From assembly GCA_964526785.1 (NCBI GenBank), contig CAZGMJ010000031.1, forward strand, positions 1 through 63,179: a stretch of 63,179 bases of DNA. Reading direction: 5' to 3'. Position numbers and translations under genes: made by a program. Of this stretch, positions 45,105-54,393 are shown in pieces. The notes below the pieces were generated by a model that saw only the letters and a list, made by a program, of their open reading frames with translations, made no database searches and was not told the origin of the DNA. How positions within the stretch are numbered: the first letter of the stretch is position 1; every line of letters starts with the position of its first letter. This DNA is from CAZGMJ01 sp964526785. Its GTDB lineage: Bacteria > Planctomycetota > Phycisphaerae > Sedimentisphaerales > Anaerobacaceae.

Positions 45105-45587
45105 ATGAAGCGACGACTCGATTTGACAAGTGCGATTGCAGGCTGTCTGCTGGCGGGGGCGCTCTGTCTCGCCCTAGGTGCGACCCGAAGCAGTGACGAT
45201 GGAAATGGCCGCCGATTCCATATTGCCTGCACGGATTCATCGTGTTATCTGGTCGATGGTGCCACAGGACAGGTCTGGAATCCTCACAAGGACAGTACGG
45301 ACTTCTACATGCAGAAGCTTGGTGGCCTTGGTACCTATGCCACCAAACGATTTGTCGGCCAATGGAAGCCCGATGACAACCAGGACAACATGACCGTAGG
45401 TTTGGAAGCAACCGGACGCGCTGTTCTTATTGACAGCGAGGGCGTACTCCATGCGGGGCAGTGGCGCGTCTTTGACCATCATATCGTTGTGGACCGTTTG
45501 GATGGCGAGAGGCAGTTGATGAGCATTATCTGGGATAAAGACTCCGAAAAAGAAGGCAGGCGAATGGTCTTTCGGAAAGTCAAGTAG
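45105..45587 (+). CDS. Small exported protein of unknown function
   Basis: This is a 160-residue protein with a signal peptide (about 1-26) and a single beta-rich domain that opens with YLVDGATGQVWN, like one blade of a propeller. Two cysteines (ACTDSSC) lie near the mature N-terminus and could be substrates of the TlpA-like protein 61 bases upstream. GGGAGG is 9-10 bases before the ATG. No family is recognised. Confidence 0.7.
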   Translation: MKRRLDLTSAIAGCLLAGALCLALGATRSSDDGNGRRFHIACTDSSCYLVDGATGQVWNPHKDSTDFYMQKLGGLGTYATKRFVGQWKPDDNQDNMTVGLEATGRAVLIDSEGVLHAGQWRVFDHHIVVDRLDGERQLMSIIWDKDSEKEGRRMVFRKVK

Positions 45588-45709
45588 GGCGGGGGCGAAC
45601 ACTTTTGAAAGAGGTCTATCGCGATAGGCGTCAGGAAGTAGTCGGCTGCTGCGAAAGTGGCGCGCCCGGACCGAAGAAGGACGAAGAGGAACCTGACAGG
45701 GGAGACACC

Positions 45710-46132
45710 ATGGAAAAGCGGCAAGTACCGCTGTCCCTGAAGATTGTGGCAATATTGTTTGTCATTGGGGGTATATCGGCGGTAATCGAAGTACTAGTGG
45801 CATTGATGCAGGGGCGGCTCAATATCAACTTCGGAGTACTGGGACTGTTCATCGGGCCGGGCCTGCTTGCCTTGCGACCGGGATGGCGGATATGTGCGCT
45901 GGTGTTTACATGGATTGGGCTGATCGGAGTTCCTCTTGTCGCCATCCTGATGCTTACACACGCCGGGTTACTGGATTTGAATGTATTCGGCATAAAGGTC
46001 GGTCATGCACCGAAGTGGCTGGGGGTTGTCATAGCGATTGGAGTGTTTTGCCTGGCCCTGTGGCAATATCACGTGCTCATGCGGCCGGACATTCGTGCAC
46101 TGTTCGGGGTCGGAAACACCGGCCAACCGTAG
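45710..46132 (+). CDS. Membrane protein of unknown function
   Basis: This is a 140-residue protein with four hydrophobic helices (about 10-30, 38-55, 60-85, 102-122). GGGGAG 5 bases upstream sets the ATG at 45710; the earlier open frame lacks membrane character. It is the last of the envelope genes running from 42808. Confidence 0.68.
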   Translation: MEKRQVPLSLKIVAILFVIGGISAVIEVLVALMQGRLNINFGVLGLFIGPGLLALRPGWRICALVFTWIGLIGVPLVAILMLTHAGLLDLNVFGIKVGHAPKWLGVVIAIGVFCLALWQYHVLMRPDIRALFGVGNTGQP

Positions 46133-46298
46133 ACTGGCAGCGCACATATAGCCTTCGTTCAGGTCTGATCGCGGACCCGCATGACGGGCTAATCTGATGC
46201 GACAATGCGTGCCAATACCACCGCATGCAAAGACCGCTGGCCGTGCGCCCGGCCCGCAATGTGCGATCATTATGCCATACCGATTGTCCGTGTCTGGC

Positions 46299-47714
46299 CT
46301 ATATGCTCCGGCCTTTGCGATAATTCGGCCTGATGTACCTGTTGGCATCCGGAACGTTGGTGACCCTGAGGTTCTTCCAGTCGAATTCGAGCTTCTTGCC
46401 CGACCGCAGCGCGACGTTGCCCATGAGCGTGAACTCCGTAAGCGGTCCGCCGTAGTCGAAGTGCGTGCTGGGTCGGCCAATGCCCTTGCATGCGTCGAGC
46501 CAGTTGCGATGATGCCCTTTGCAGCGCGGCAGCGTCTTGGGCGGACGGTCGTAAGCGCGCATCTTGGATTCCGGAATGATGCGCGGCGACTTCGACCAGC
46601 CGCCTCCAAGGATTGCCCCTTTCGAGCCGATGTAGAGAATCCCGTTGCCGTCGCTGTCCAACCGCCTGCCCGCCTCCAGCATCGCCGGCCTCGGGGGCAT
46701 CAATCCACCTTCATACCACGTGATTCGCACCGGTTTCATGCCCGCCCGAGCCGGAAAATCGAAGTATATCAGCGACGCGGCGGGACAGACCTCTTCGGTC
46801 GTGCCGTAAGAGCTGGCCTCGACGCTGAAGGTGTCGCACTGATCGAGCTTGAGGGCCCAGAAAGCCGGGTCAAGGTGGTGGCACGCAAAATCGCCGATGG
46901 TGCCCGAACCGAACTGCCACCAGGCCCGCCAGCGGACCGGCGCATAATCCGGATGATAGGGCCGCGGCGGCACGGGCTCGAGCCATGTCCGCCAGTCGAA
47001 ACCCGCCGGCACCGGCGGCGTCTTCTCTGGTCGGTCGGTCAGCGGCGTCCAGCGTCGCGCTCCCGTGTTCGTCCAGGCGTGCACTTCCTGGATATCTCCG
47101 ATCGCACCGTCCCAGATCCACTCGCACGCCAGGCGTATGTCCTCGCTCGAATGGCCGAAGTTGCCCATCTGCGTGGCGACGCCTGCCTTGCGTGCCGCTT
47201 CGGTGACAACGCGAGTCTCATACACGGTCCGGCACAGCGGCTTCTCACAATACAAATGCTTGCCTTTGGCCATCACGTCGAGAGCGATCATGGCGTGTGA
47301 ATGATCGGGAGTAGCCAGCAGGATCGCGTCGATATCTTCCTCTTCGAGCATCTCCTTGTAATCCCGATAGCCCGGGCAGGCCTGTCCGTATCGGTCGGCA
47401 ACGAGCTTCCGTGCCGGTTCGAGACCGCCCCTGCCGCCATAGTAGAACATACTGTAGTCGCTGGATTCATTGATGTCGCACAGTGCGGCTATGTGTACGT
47501 CGGGCTCGTTGAAAAGCTGCTTCATATTGACGATGCCCTGCCCGCCCGTGCCGATGATAGCGACGTTGACCTTGTTGCTCGGAGCCGTGCCACCTTGAGC
47601 GAGAACGTGGCCCGGGACGATGGTGAAGGCCCCGACGGCGGCCGCACTGCGCAAGAAATCCCGCCGGCTGATTACGGTATGACTGCTGGTCGAATTGGCA
47701 TTACGTTCTTTCAT
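46299..47714 (-). CDS. Gfo/Idh/MocA-family oxidoreductase, Tat-exported
   Basis: This is a 471-residue protein. The Tat signal ISRRDFLRSAAAVGAF is followed by an N-terminal Rossmann domain with AIIGTGGQG, LCDINE and the family EKP motif (YCEKPLCRT). The C-terminal alpha/beta domain carries substrate residues, including the DFACHHLD block. Such enzymes oxidise or rearrange sugars with tightly bound NAD(P). Exported members are common in planctomycetes. The ATG at 47714 has AAGG upstream. It converges on 46132. Confidence 0.92.
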   Translation of the reverse strand: MKERNANSTSSHTVISRRDFLRSAAAVGAFTIVPGHVLAQGGTAPSNKVNVAIIGTGGQGIVNMKQLFNEPDVHIAALCDINESSDYSMFYYGGRGGLEPARKLVADRYGQACPGYRDYKEMLEEEDIDAILLATPDHSHAMIALDVMAKGKHLYCEKPLCRTVYETRVVTEAARKAGVATQMGNFGHSSEDIRLACEWIWDGAIGDIQEVHAWTNTGARRWTPLTDRPEKTPPVPAGFDWRTWLEPVPPRPYHPDYAPVRWRAWWQFGSGTIGDFACHHLDPAFWALKLDQCDTFSVEASSYGTTEEVCPAASLIYFDFPARAGMKPVRITWYEGGLMPPRPAMLEAGRRLDSDGNGILYIGSKGAILGGGWSKSPRIIPESKMRAYDRPPKTLPRCKGHHRNWLDACKGIGRPSTHFDYGGPLTEFTLMGNVALRSGKKLEFDWKNLRVTNVPDANRYIRPNYRKGRSI

Positions 47715-47810
47715 GAGGCCCTTCCTTCGCTTTGGTTCACTCTGCAAATGCTGTTCTCGTCAGATGTCTTGGCCTTTGCCTCGCACCCGCTCGTCCACCT
47801 CACTTGGCCG

Positions 47811-48317
47811 CTATTGCAGTTTGGCGTCCTTCTCGATGACCTTCTTCGTCTGCGCTGCCTTGAAGTCGGCGAGCTTCTTTGCCAGTGCATCATCCGACAA
47901 AGCCAGGATCTGCACCGCCAATATAGCCGCATTCTTTGCCCCGGCCTTCCCCACGGTTACAGTCGCCACCGGCACCCCCGGCGGCATCTGGACCGTGCTC
48001 AGCAACGAATCGAGACCCCCGAGAGCGGCCTTGGAATCCAGAGGCACGCCGATAACGGGCAGCGTTGTCCGGCCCGCAATCGAACCGGCCAGGTGAGCGG
48101 CCATCCCCGCCGCTGCAATAATAATTTTGATGCCGTTTTTGGCGGCATTATCTGCGAAATCAGCGGCGATATCCGGTGTGCGATGTGCTGAGATAACGCG
48201 GACCGTCGGTTTCACGCCGAAACCCTCAAGCTGCTCGACGCAACTCTTCATAACCTCATAATCGCTGTCGGAACCCATTACTACGGCTATAGATGTTCTT
48301 TCAGATACCATTTGCAT
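47811..48317 (-). CDS. purE: N5-carboxyaminoimidazole ribonucleotide mutase PurE
   Basis: This is a 168-residue class I PurE. The opening VVMGSDSDYEVMK and the VISAHRTPD motif form the active site. GMAAHLAGSIAGRTTLPVIGVP completes the nucleotide pocket. It converts N5-CAIR to CAIR in purine synthesis. The usual partner purK is not adjacent. An ATG two codons in (48311) is an equally good start, with GAGA 8 bases before it. It is divergent from the MEMO gene. Confidence 0.96.
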   Translation of the reverse strand: MQMVSERTSIAVVMGSDSDYEVMKSCVEQLEGFGVKPTVRVISAHRTPDIAADFADNAAKNGIKIIIAAAGMAAHLAGSIAGRTTLPVIGVPLDSKAALGGLDSLLSTVQMPPGVPVATVTVGKAGAKNAAILAVQILALSDDALAKKLADFKAAQTKKVIEKDAKLQ

Positions 48318-48411
48318 TCTCTCGTATGTAAGTTACAATGTTTCCGGACCAGAGATCCACGATCAGATAATACCGGCCCAGACGTTTGATTGCAACTGAG
48401 AGGGATGCAGA

Positions 48412-49284
48412 ATGGGTGTAAGACGACCAGTGGTGGCCGGGCAATTCTACCCGGCCGGGCGCAGTTCCTGTGTAGAAGCGATTCAGGAGTGCCTCAAGAA
48501 CGGCCAGGCTGCCGAGCAGTCGCCTCAGCGAATCGTCGGTGGGATCGTTCCACATGCAGGGTGGACGTTCAGCGGCAGTCTGGCCGCAAAAGTGTTCGCC
48601 GTCGTCCGGAACCGCCGTCCCGAAGTGGACACATTCCTGCTCTTCGGCGCCGCACACAGCTACGTTGGCGGCATGCCCGCCGTATGGGCTCAGGGTGCGT
48701 GGGAAACGCCGCTGGGCAGTGCGCCGATCGATGAGGATCTGGCCGCGGCCCTGATCGAGACGGGAACGGCCGCGATGGACCAGACGCCGCACCGGCGCGA
48801 GCACAGTATCGAGGTGCAGGTGCCTTTTGTGCAGCATCTCTTCCCGCAGGCGAGCATCGTGCCGGTGGTCGTGCCTCCCGACGACAGCGCGTTAGCTGTG
48901 GGCCGGGCGGCCGCTGCGGTTATCGAAAACGCCGACAAGCAAGTCGTCTGCATCGCCTCAACCGATCTGACGCACTATGGACCGAACTATGGTTTCATGC
49001 CCAGGGGCGTCGGCCCCGAGGCGGTCCGCTGGGCCCACGAAGTGAACGACAGAGAATTCATCGATGCGGCCGTCGCGCTCGACGCCAAACGGTTGCTGGA
49101 AAGCTCGACCACGAACTACAACGCGTGTGGCGGCGGAGCGGCTGCGGCTGCCGTCGTCGCGGTCAAAGAACTCGGGACCGAACGCGGCGTCGTGCTCGGA
49201 CACACCAACAGCAATGCACTGATGATGCAGAAGATGGGAACCGGCGGCGATGACAGCGTCGGATACGTCAGCATGGTCTTCTGA
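48412..49284 (+). CDS. MEMO1-family protein (AmmeMemoRadiSam system protein B)
   Basis: This is a 290-residue protein of the MEMO family, which has a LigB-like dioxygenase fold. The pocket His residues are in GGIVPHAGW, GAAHSYVG, RREHSIEV and STDLTHYG. In many bacteria it is encoded with an AMMECR1 protein and a radical SAM enzyme. Neither is visible here, so its partner and reaction are unknown. GAGAGGGA precedes the ATG. Confidence 0.93.
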   Translation: MGVRRPVVAGQFYPAGRSSCVEAIQECLKNGQAAEQSPQRIVGGIVPHAGWTFSGSLAAKVFAVVRNRRPEVDTFLLFGAAHSYVGGMPAVWAQGAWETPLGSAPIDEDLAAALIETGTAAMDQTPHRREHSIEVQVPFVQHLFPQASIVPVVVPPDDSALAVGRAAAAVIENADKQVVCIASTDLTHYGPNYGFMPRGVGPEAVRWAHEVNDREFIDAAVALDAKRLLESSTTNYNACGGGAAAAAVVAVKELGTERGVVLGHTNSNALMMQKMGTGGDDSVGYVSMVF

Positions 49285-49360
49285 CCGGACCCAACGACAT
49301 TATGTCACAATGGTGTGTTTCGGTTGATTGACAATGTGTAACGGGTTGCTGCCAAAGGAT

Positions 49361-49389
49361 TTGACATACCGGAGGCAATAAGGTACTTT
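49361..49389 (+). promoter_or_regulatory. Promoter of trpB2
   Basis: A perfect TTGACA at 49361-49366 is followed after 17 bases by TACTTT. The -10 box is weak but the spacing is ideal. It reads the TrpB2 gene at 49444. Confidence 0.5.
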
Positions 49390-49443
49390 CGCTGCTTTCA
49401 TACGCATGGCAGGCTGAGAAATCTATTGGTATTGGAGAAAATA

Positions 49444-50832
49444 ATGGAACAAAAGATATGGTTGAAAGAAAGTGACATCCCGCGGCAGTGGTACAACATC
49501 GCGGCGGATCTGCCGACACCGCCGTTGCCGCCGCTGGGCCCGGACGGAAATCCTGTCTCGCCGGATATGCTGGCGCCGGTGTTTCCGATGAACCTGATTG
49601 AGCAGGAAGTGAGCACCGAGCGGTGGATAGACATTCCCGAAGAAGTGCTCGACATTCTGTATCGCTGGCGCCCGGCGCCGCTCAAGCGGGCTGTGAACAT
49701 GGAGAAGTACCTCGATACCCCCGCCCGCATTTACTACAAGGACGAAAGCTACAGCCCCCCCGGCAGCCATAAACCCAATACGGCGGTAGCCCAGGCGTGG
49801 TACAACAAACAGTTCGGCATCGAAAACCTGACCACCGAAACAGGTGCCGGACAGTGGGGCAGCGCGTTGGCCTTTGCCTGCAGCATCGTCGGACTCAAGT
49901 GCAAGGTGTTCATGGTGCGGATCAGTTTCGATCAGAAACCGTTCCGCAAGGTCATGATGCAGACCTGGGGCGCTGACTGCATCGCCAGCCCGAGCGATAC
50001 CACCAACGCCGGCAGGAAGGTCCTTGAGGAAATGCCGGATACCCCCGGCAGCCTCGGAATTGCAATCAGTGAGGCCATCGAAGAAGCCGTGCATGACTCC
50101 TCGGGAAAGACCCGGTATTCGCTGGGCAGCGTGCTCAATCACGTAATGCTGCACCAGACCATCATCGGCCTCGAGGCGAAGAAACAGTTGGAATCGGCCG
50201 GCGAGAAGACCCCCGACGTGGTCATCGGTTGTGCGGGCGGCGGCAGCAATTTCGCAGGTCTGGCTTTCCCCTTCACGCAGGATAAGATCAACGGCGCCAA
50301 CATCGAGATCATCCCGGTTGAGCCGGCGGCGTGTCCGACAATGACCCGGGCCCCGTTCCATTACGACTTCGGCGACACCGCCTGCACGACGCCTCTGATG
50401 GCGATGCACACGCTCGGCCACGCATTCATTCCGCCGCCCATTCACGCAGGTGGACTGCGGTACCACGGTATGGCCCCGCTGGTGTGCCAGTGCATCGTGG
50501 AAGGCCTGTTTGCACCGCGTTCATACCATCAGCTCAAGTGCTACGATGCGGCGGTTACCTGGGCGCGGGTCGAAGGGTCGATCTGTGCACCGGAGACAAG
50601 TCACGCCGTCGCGGCCGCCATGGACGAAGCCGTCAAGGCTAAGGAAGAGGGCAAGGAAAAGGTCATCCTCTTCAACTACAGCGGACACGGACTGATGGAC
50701 CTGACCGGTTATCAGGCGTATTTCAACGGCGAATTGAGCGACTACGAAATGCCGGAAGAAGACCTGCAGAAGTTCACCAGCGCGCTGGACGATCTGCCGG
50801 CGGCCGAGCAGCGCAAAAGCGGAAAATGGTAG
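49444..50832 (+). CDS. TrpB-like pyridoxal-phosphate enzyme (TrpB2)
   Basis: This is a 462-residue TrpB2-type tryptophan synthase beta chain, longer than the classical TrpB1 (about 400). Lys110 in SPPGSHKPN forms the PLP Schiff base, and GCAGGGSNFAG binds the phosphate. The N-terminal extension with PLPPLGPDGNPVSP is typical of TrpB2. It joins indole and serine to make tryptophan, often without TrpA, and no trpA is nearby. GGAG 8 bases before the ATG at 49444 sets the start. Confidence 0.95.
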   Translation: MEQKIWLKESDIPRQWYNIAADLPTPPLPPLGPDGNPVSPDMLAPVFPMNLIEQEVSTERWIDIPEEVLDILYRWRPAPLKRAVNMEKYLDTPARIYYKDESYSPPGSHKPNTAVAQAWYNKQFGIENLTTETGAGQWGSALAFACSIVGLKCKVFMVRISFDQKPFRKVMMQTWGADCIASPSDTTNAGRKVLEEMPDTPGSLGIAISEAIEEAVHDSSGKTRYSLGSVLNHVMLHQTIIGLEAKKQLESAGEKTPDVVIGCAGGGSNFAGLAFPFTQDKINGANIEIIPVEPAACPTMTRAPFHYDFGDTACTTPLMAMHTLGHAFIPPPIHAGGLRYHGMAPLVCQCIVEGLFAPRSYHQLKCYDAAVTWARVEGSICAPETSHAVAAAMDEAVKAKEEGKEKVILFNYSGHGLMDLTGYQAYFNGELSDYEMPEEDLQKFTSALDDLPAAEQRKSGKW

Positions 50833-50903
50833 GAAACATTCGATTACTGAAAAGTGTAGTAGGATTTTCACTCACACGTTGAGTGATTTCAGGAGAGACT
50901 TGG

Positions 50904-51737
50904 ATGAAGAAGAAAACAATGCTTCTAACAGTGGTTGTCGTGCTCGCCCTGAGCGGCACATTGCCCGCCCAGGACGGCGGATTGCATGGTTCCTTCGACA
51001 TAACGTACCAGAGCAAATACGTCTGGAGAGGCTTCGATATCTTCGGCGACAAGAGCGGGTTTCAGCCGACCCTCGATCTCGACCTGTACGGAACGGGATT
51101 CGGCGTCAGCGCTTCGGGGCATCGCGCCAACTCCAGCGGCTTCGAACAGTCGGGTCCGGGCGTGGCCGGCGAACGATGGGACTATACGTTGTACTATCAG
51201 CAGCAGTTGTTCGGCGATAGCCCTTGGGCGGCTTTTCATCGGGTCGGATGGGTGTACTACAACTATCCCGAAACCGATGCGGCTGACTATGACCTGCAGG
51301 AACTGCACAATGTCCTTGCGTTCCCGAAGTTGCTGCCGGTCAAGGGATTGGTCCCGGCGTATGTACTGGTCAAACTGTGGCCCCATAGCGGTGGCTCCTT
51401 GACCGGTTCCGGAGCACCGGGCCGCGGGACATCCAGCGGCTGGGCGCATATCATGATGCTGGATTACGGCCTGCCGGTGCCGAGCTTCATCCCGAGCAAG
51501 CCCGAGCAGATTCTGAAGCTCCATGCGGAAGTGGTCTACAACGACGGCGTTCATCCCGGCGGCGGCAATGCCGACCAGGACTGGTCGAATGCGGTCTTCG
51601 GAATAAGCACGGATTTCGACATGGGCAACAATATGACCTTCACGCCCGGCGTGTACCATCAGGTGACGATGGACAAGTCCGTCAATGCCGACAAGGATGA
51701 AACGTGGATGACCGCAAGTCTGAAGTACAGGTTCTAA
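50904..51737 (+). CDS. Outer-membrane beta-barrel protein (gcw_chp/TIGR02001-like)
   Basis: This is a 277-residue exported protein with a signal peptide (about 1-22). Amphipathic strands run throughout, beginning SFDITYQSKYVWRGFDIFGD and ending with the C-terminal Phe typical of outer-membrane barrels (SLKYRF). It belongs with conserved hypothetical barrels that start with this type of motif. AGGAGA 8 bases upstream precedes the ATG. It has its own strong terminator. A transport or pore role is inferred. Confidence 0.82.
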   Translation: MKKKTMLLTVVVVLALSGTLPAQDGGLHGSFDITYQSKYVWRGFDIFGDKSGFQPTLDLDLYGTGFGVSASGHRANSSGFEQSGPGVAGERWDYTLYYQQQLFGDSPWAAFHRVGWVYYNYPETDAADYDLQELHNVLAFPKLLPVKGLVPAYVLVKLWPHSGGSLTGSGAPGRGTSSGWAHIMMLDYGLPVPSFIPSKPEQILKLHAEVVYNDGVHPGGGNADQDWSNAVFGISTDFDMGNNMTFTPGVYHQVTMDKSVNADKDETWMTASLKYRF

Positions 51738-51765
51738 TCCGCGGCAAGCCTGTCTTGTAACGATT

Positions 51766-52269
51766 CTACGGGCCGGCCCTTCCGGGGTCGGCCTTTTTTT
51801 CTGCGCAGTCGAGACGCCGGGCCCCGAACGGCTGCGCCGCAGGCCCGTCGTCCATCGGTGCCTGCGGACCGCTCTGCAAAAGGGCGTCCCGCCAGCGCTG
51901 CGCCTCCGAACGCTTGATGCCAATGGCCAGCATCGTGGTGTGAGGACTGCGCAGCTTGAAGACGGCTTTGCCGATCCAGGGGTACCAGCCGATGCCGATT
52001 GTCTCCTTCGTCACCTCTATTTGATCCAGCGGGATCGCCAGGCTGCGGCCGAGCACTGTTTGTATGCGTAGAGTGCCGCCGCAGATCGTCGCAACGCCGG
52101 GAGCATGAACGCTGCCCTCTCGAACCATGCACTTGCTCTGGACCGCGGCATTTGGATCGCACACACGGTCCGCAAGGCGATCCTGTTTGCGGCTGACAAC
52201 GACCGAAACGACCAGGCTTGCCGCTGTCGCTGTCACGGCGATGATGATTCCGATGATTGCAGGGGTCAT
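51766..52269 (-). CDS. Membrane-anchored protein with PH-like domain, unknown function
   Basis: This is a 167-residue protein with one N-terminal transmembrane helix (about 5-26). A small beta-rich domain follows (about 55-130) with IPLDQIEVTKETIG and WIGKAVFKLRS, in the style of bacterial PH-like domains. The C-terminal tail is encoded across a terminator hairpin of the opposite strand. It lies 12 bases after the membrane protein at 52282 and probably forms an operon with it. Confidence 0.62.
   Translation of the reverse strand: MTPAIIGIIIAVTATAASLVVSVVVSRKQDRLADRVCDPNAAVQSKCMVREGSVHAPGVATICGGTLRIQTVLGRSLAIPLDQIEVTKETIGIGWYPWIGKAVFKLRSPHTTMLAIGIKRSEAQRWRDALLQSGPQAPMDDGPAAQPFGARRLDCAEKKADPGRAGP
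51771..51800 (+). terminator. Rho-independent terminator
   Basis: GGCCGGCCC pairs with GGGGTCGGCC around a TTCC loop and is followed by seven T. It ends the barrel-protein transcript. The last codons of the minus-strand gene at 51766 run through the same hairpin. Confidence 0.9.
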
Positions 52270-52281
52270 ATTGGTTCCGAA

Positions 52282-52599
52282 TCAGGCTTGTGTGTCGACC
52301 GATACAATATCTCGAGCGACGGCCAGCAACCCGAATCCGAAGACCAGGCCTCCGACCACCGATACCAGCGAGGGAATTATCCACAGTTGAGCAAATTGGC
52401 GGGGATCTATCGCCCGCGTGTGGAGCAGAATTTGCAGGCCGAGCGACAGGATACCCCCGACCAACACCGCTGTCTGGCCGACGATCAGCAAAGTCGTCAG
52501 ACCGCTTTTGATCTTGTCCTGCAACAATATGGCCGCAACCAGGATGAGGGCCGCAGGTAACAGATAGAAGATGTGAATCATTATACCGAGATATTGCAT
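52282..52599 (-). CDS. Small membrane protein of unknown function
   Basis: This is a 105-residue protein with three hydrophobic helices (about 5-25, 35-57, 70-95). AAGGAG 8 bases before the ATG gives a firm start. It is the first gene of a pair with 51766. No family is recognised. Confidence 0.68.
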   Translation of the reverse strand: MQYLGIMIHIFYLLPAALILVAAILLQDKIKSGLTTLLIVGQTAVLVGGILSLGLQILLHTRAIDPRQFAQLWIIPSLVSVVGGLVFGFGLLAVARDIVSVDTQA

Positions 52600-52811
52600 G
52601 TGGATATCTCCTTAAACAGAGCTCTGCCGCCGGATGCTCTTGCGGTCTTGATCCGACCTTACATTATTCTGGTCGGTCGCCGGTACGTCATATTTCCGAA
52701 AAAAGACGCTCCACCCGGTGCCTTCGCACTATTGCATGGCTCTGACGACCTCTACCGCTCAGTTCTGTCTCAATAGAGTAACTGCGGTGCGTATTCTCGC
52801 TGTCGGCGGCC

Positions 52812-54230
52812 TCAAGGCATCACATCGACAAGGACCCTCTGATAGCGATATAGACACGGTTTCCCGTCGTCCTTCACAGCCAGTATGATGTGCAGCTTCA
52901 CCGCGGACTTGACCTTCGGAGCCGTGAAGCTGGCCTCGGCTTTGTTGGCCCGCCGAATGTCAATATCGCCGTTGTAGCTGCCCGCCTCGCGATAGTATAT
53001 CCACTCATAGGACAGCCCGTCCCCGTCCGGATCGCTGCATTTCGTCGCACCGAGCTTCACGACGTCCCCACCCTTGACCTCCATCTCGTTGCCGTGATCC
53101 AGCCTCGCCGCCGGCGGGTGATTCGCCTGATCGTACGGCTCAATACACCAGTCCATCCGCGCCGCAAAGTCATGCTGAAACGCCTCGCGCCACCGCCAGA
53201 TCGTCGCCTGCGCCGATGTATACGTCCTGCCGTCCTCTGCAACCACAGTATCGCGCCCGCCCCTGACATTCGTCCAGATAGGCTGCGTCTCCGCGTACGA
53301 CTGATGAAACACATACCGGCCTCCCCAGCCGCCGTAAGACGGGCTCACGTCGCTCTGCAGTCCGTTGTCTATCAGGTTTAGAAACGACGGCGTGTCGCCT
53401 TCCATAATGTATTCGAGCTTCGGATACAGTGCGCCCAGCGGCCCGTGCCCCTCGATGATGTTCTCCTCCAGCCACGGATTATCGACAAGCTCGAACTTGT
53501 GCATCGGCCCGTTGCGATAAAAGCGGTCCCCCGCAATCCCGGTCCACGTCGCCTTGTAGTACTCGTGATGCCCCACGCTGCTCGGTGAGACAATATAGAA
53601 CAGCCCTGGAAAGTTCAGCCGCATCCACCGACCCGAATTGTCCTGATCCGAAATCGTATACACCCGCAGCTTCGACACAAACGCCTTCAGTTCCGCGTCG
53701 CTTCGCCTGTCCCGCACATCCCACAACGCCTGCGCCAGACAGTTCGCCCCGCCCCACACACTGATCCACACCGGCCGCGGATCGTCCCTGTCCACAACCG
53801 ATATAATATGTTCAGACCCTTCGGATGACTTGCCCTTGCCGACTCCTTCCATGCCGAACTCAGCCCTGCCGTGCTTCACCACGCTCATCAAATATTCCGC
53901 CGTCGGAAAACCCTTATCGTGCTTGAGCAGATTCCCGCGCACCTTCCCGTACGCCTCGATGCGCTCGGCAATCCGCTCCGGCCGAATCTTATCCCGCAGC
54001 CATACCGAAGTAGTCGCCACCAATCCCTCCACATCGAACTCGTTCGAATAGACAAGAAACCGAACCATCGACTCCTCATCGTCCGGCTCGTTCGAAATAT
54101 CCGTCAAAACAATCACCCGCGGTCTTGCCCGCTCGACTGCCCCGGCCGTACCAGCGAGCAATAACCACAGCAGTAGCGTGCAACCAATCCAGAGTCTTGT
54201 GCGCCGGCGATGTGAACTGTGTGCGTTCAT
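52812..54230 (-). CDS. Exported DUF1593 protein (nucleoside-hydrolase-like)
   Basis: This is a 472-residue exported protein. After a signal peptide (about 1-31) the DUF1593 domain opens with RVIVLTDISNEPDDEESMVR. That is the Asp-rich loop of the inosine/uridine nucleoside-hydrolase fold. A C-terminal PKD/cadherin-like beta domain (about 380-470) carries SDPDGDGLSYEW. DUF1593 proteins are found next to polysaccharide-degrading enzymes and are suspected glycoside hydrolases. AGGAG 9-10 bases upstream sets the ATG. Confidence 0.9.
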   Translation of the reverse strand: MNAHSSHRRRTRLWIGCTLLLWLLLAGTAGAVERARPRVIVLTDISNEPDDEESMVRFLVYSNEFDVEGLVATTSVWLRDKIRPERIAERIEAYGKVRGNLLKHDKGFPTAEYLMSVVKHGRAEFGMEGVGKGKSSEGSEHIISVVDRDDPRPVWISVWGGANCLAQALWDVRDRRSDAELKAFVSKLRVYTISDQDNSGRWMRLNFPGLFYIVSPSSVGHHEYYKATWTGIAGDRFYRNGPMHKFELVDNPWLEENIIEGHGPLGALYPKLEYIMEGDTPSFLNLIDNGLQSDVSPSYGGWGGRYVFHQSYAETQPIWTNVRGGRDTVVAEDGRTYTSAQATIWRWREAFQHDFAARMDWCIEPYDQANHPPAARLDHGNEMEVKGGDVVKLGATKCSDPDGDGLSYEWIYYREAGSYNGDIDIRRANKAEASFTAPKVKSAVKLHIILAVKDDGKPCLYRYQRVLVDVMP

Positions 54231-54393
54231 CGATATGCTCTCCTGAAGTTGTGTAGCCTCTCTTGAATCATTCTGCTTACTATAACATTCAATAGCCGCA
54301 GCGAAAGAGTCTTCTTGCCCGGCGGTGTCGCGTCATCCGCAATAGTCAGATCGACTCGAAACCGTGACGACGGCCCGGTGGACGTGGGATTTT

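Noticed and set aside
43991..45232. A 413-codon open frame on the minus strand
   Set aside because: It is antisense to the TlpA-like gene, which has signal peptide, CGFC site and ribosome-binding site.
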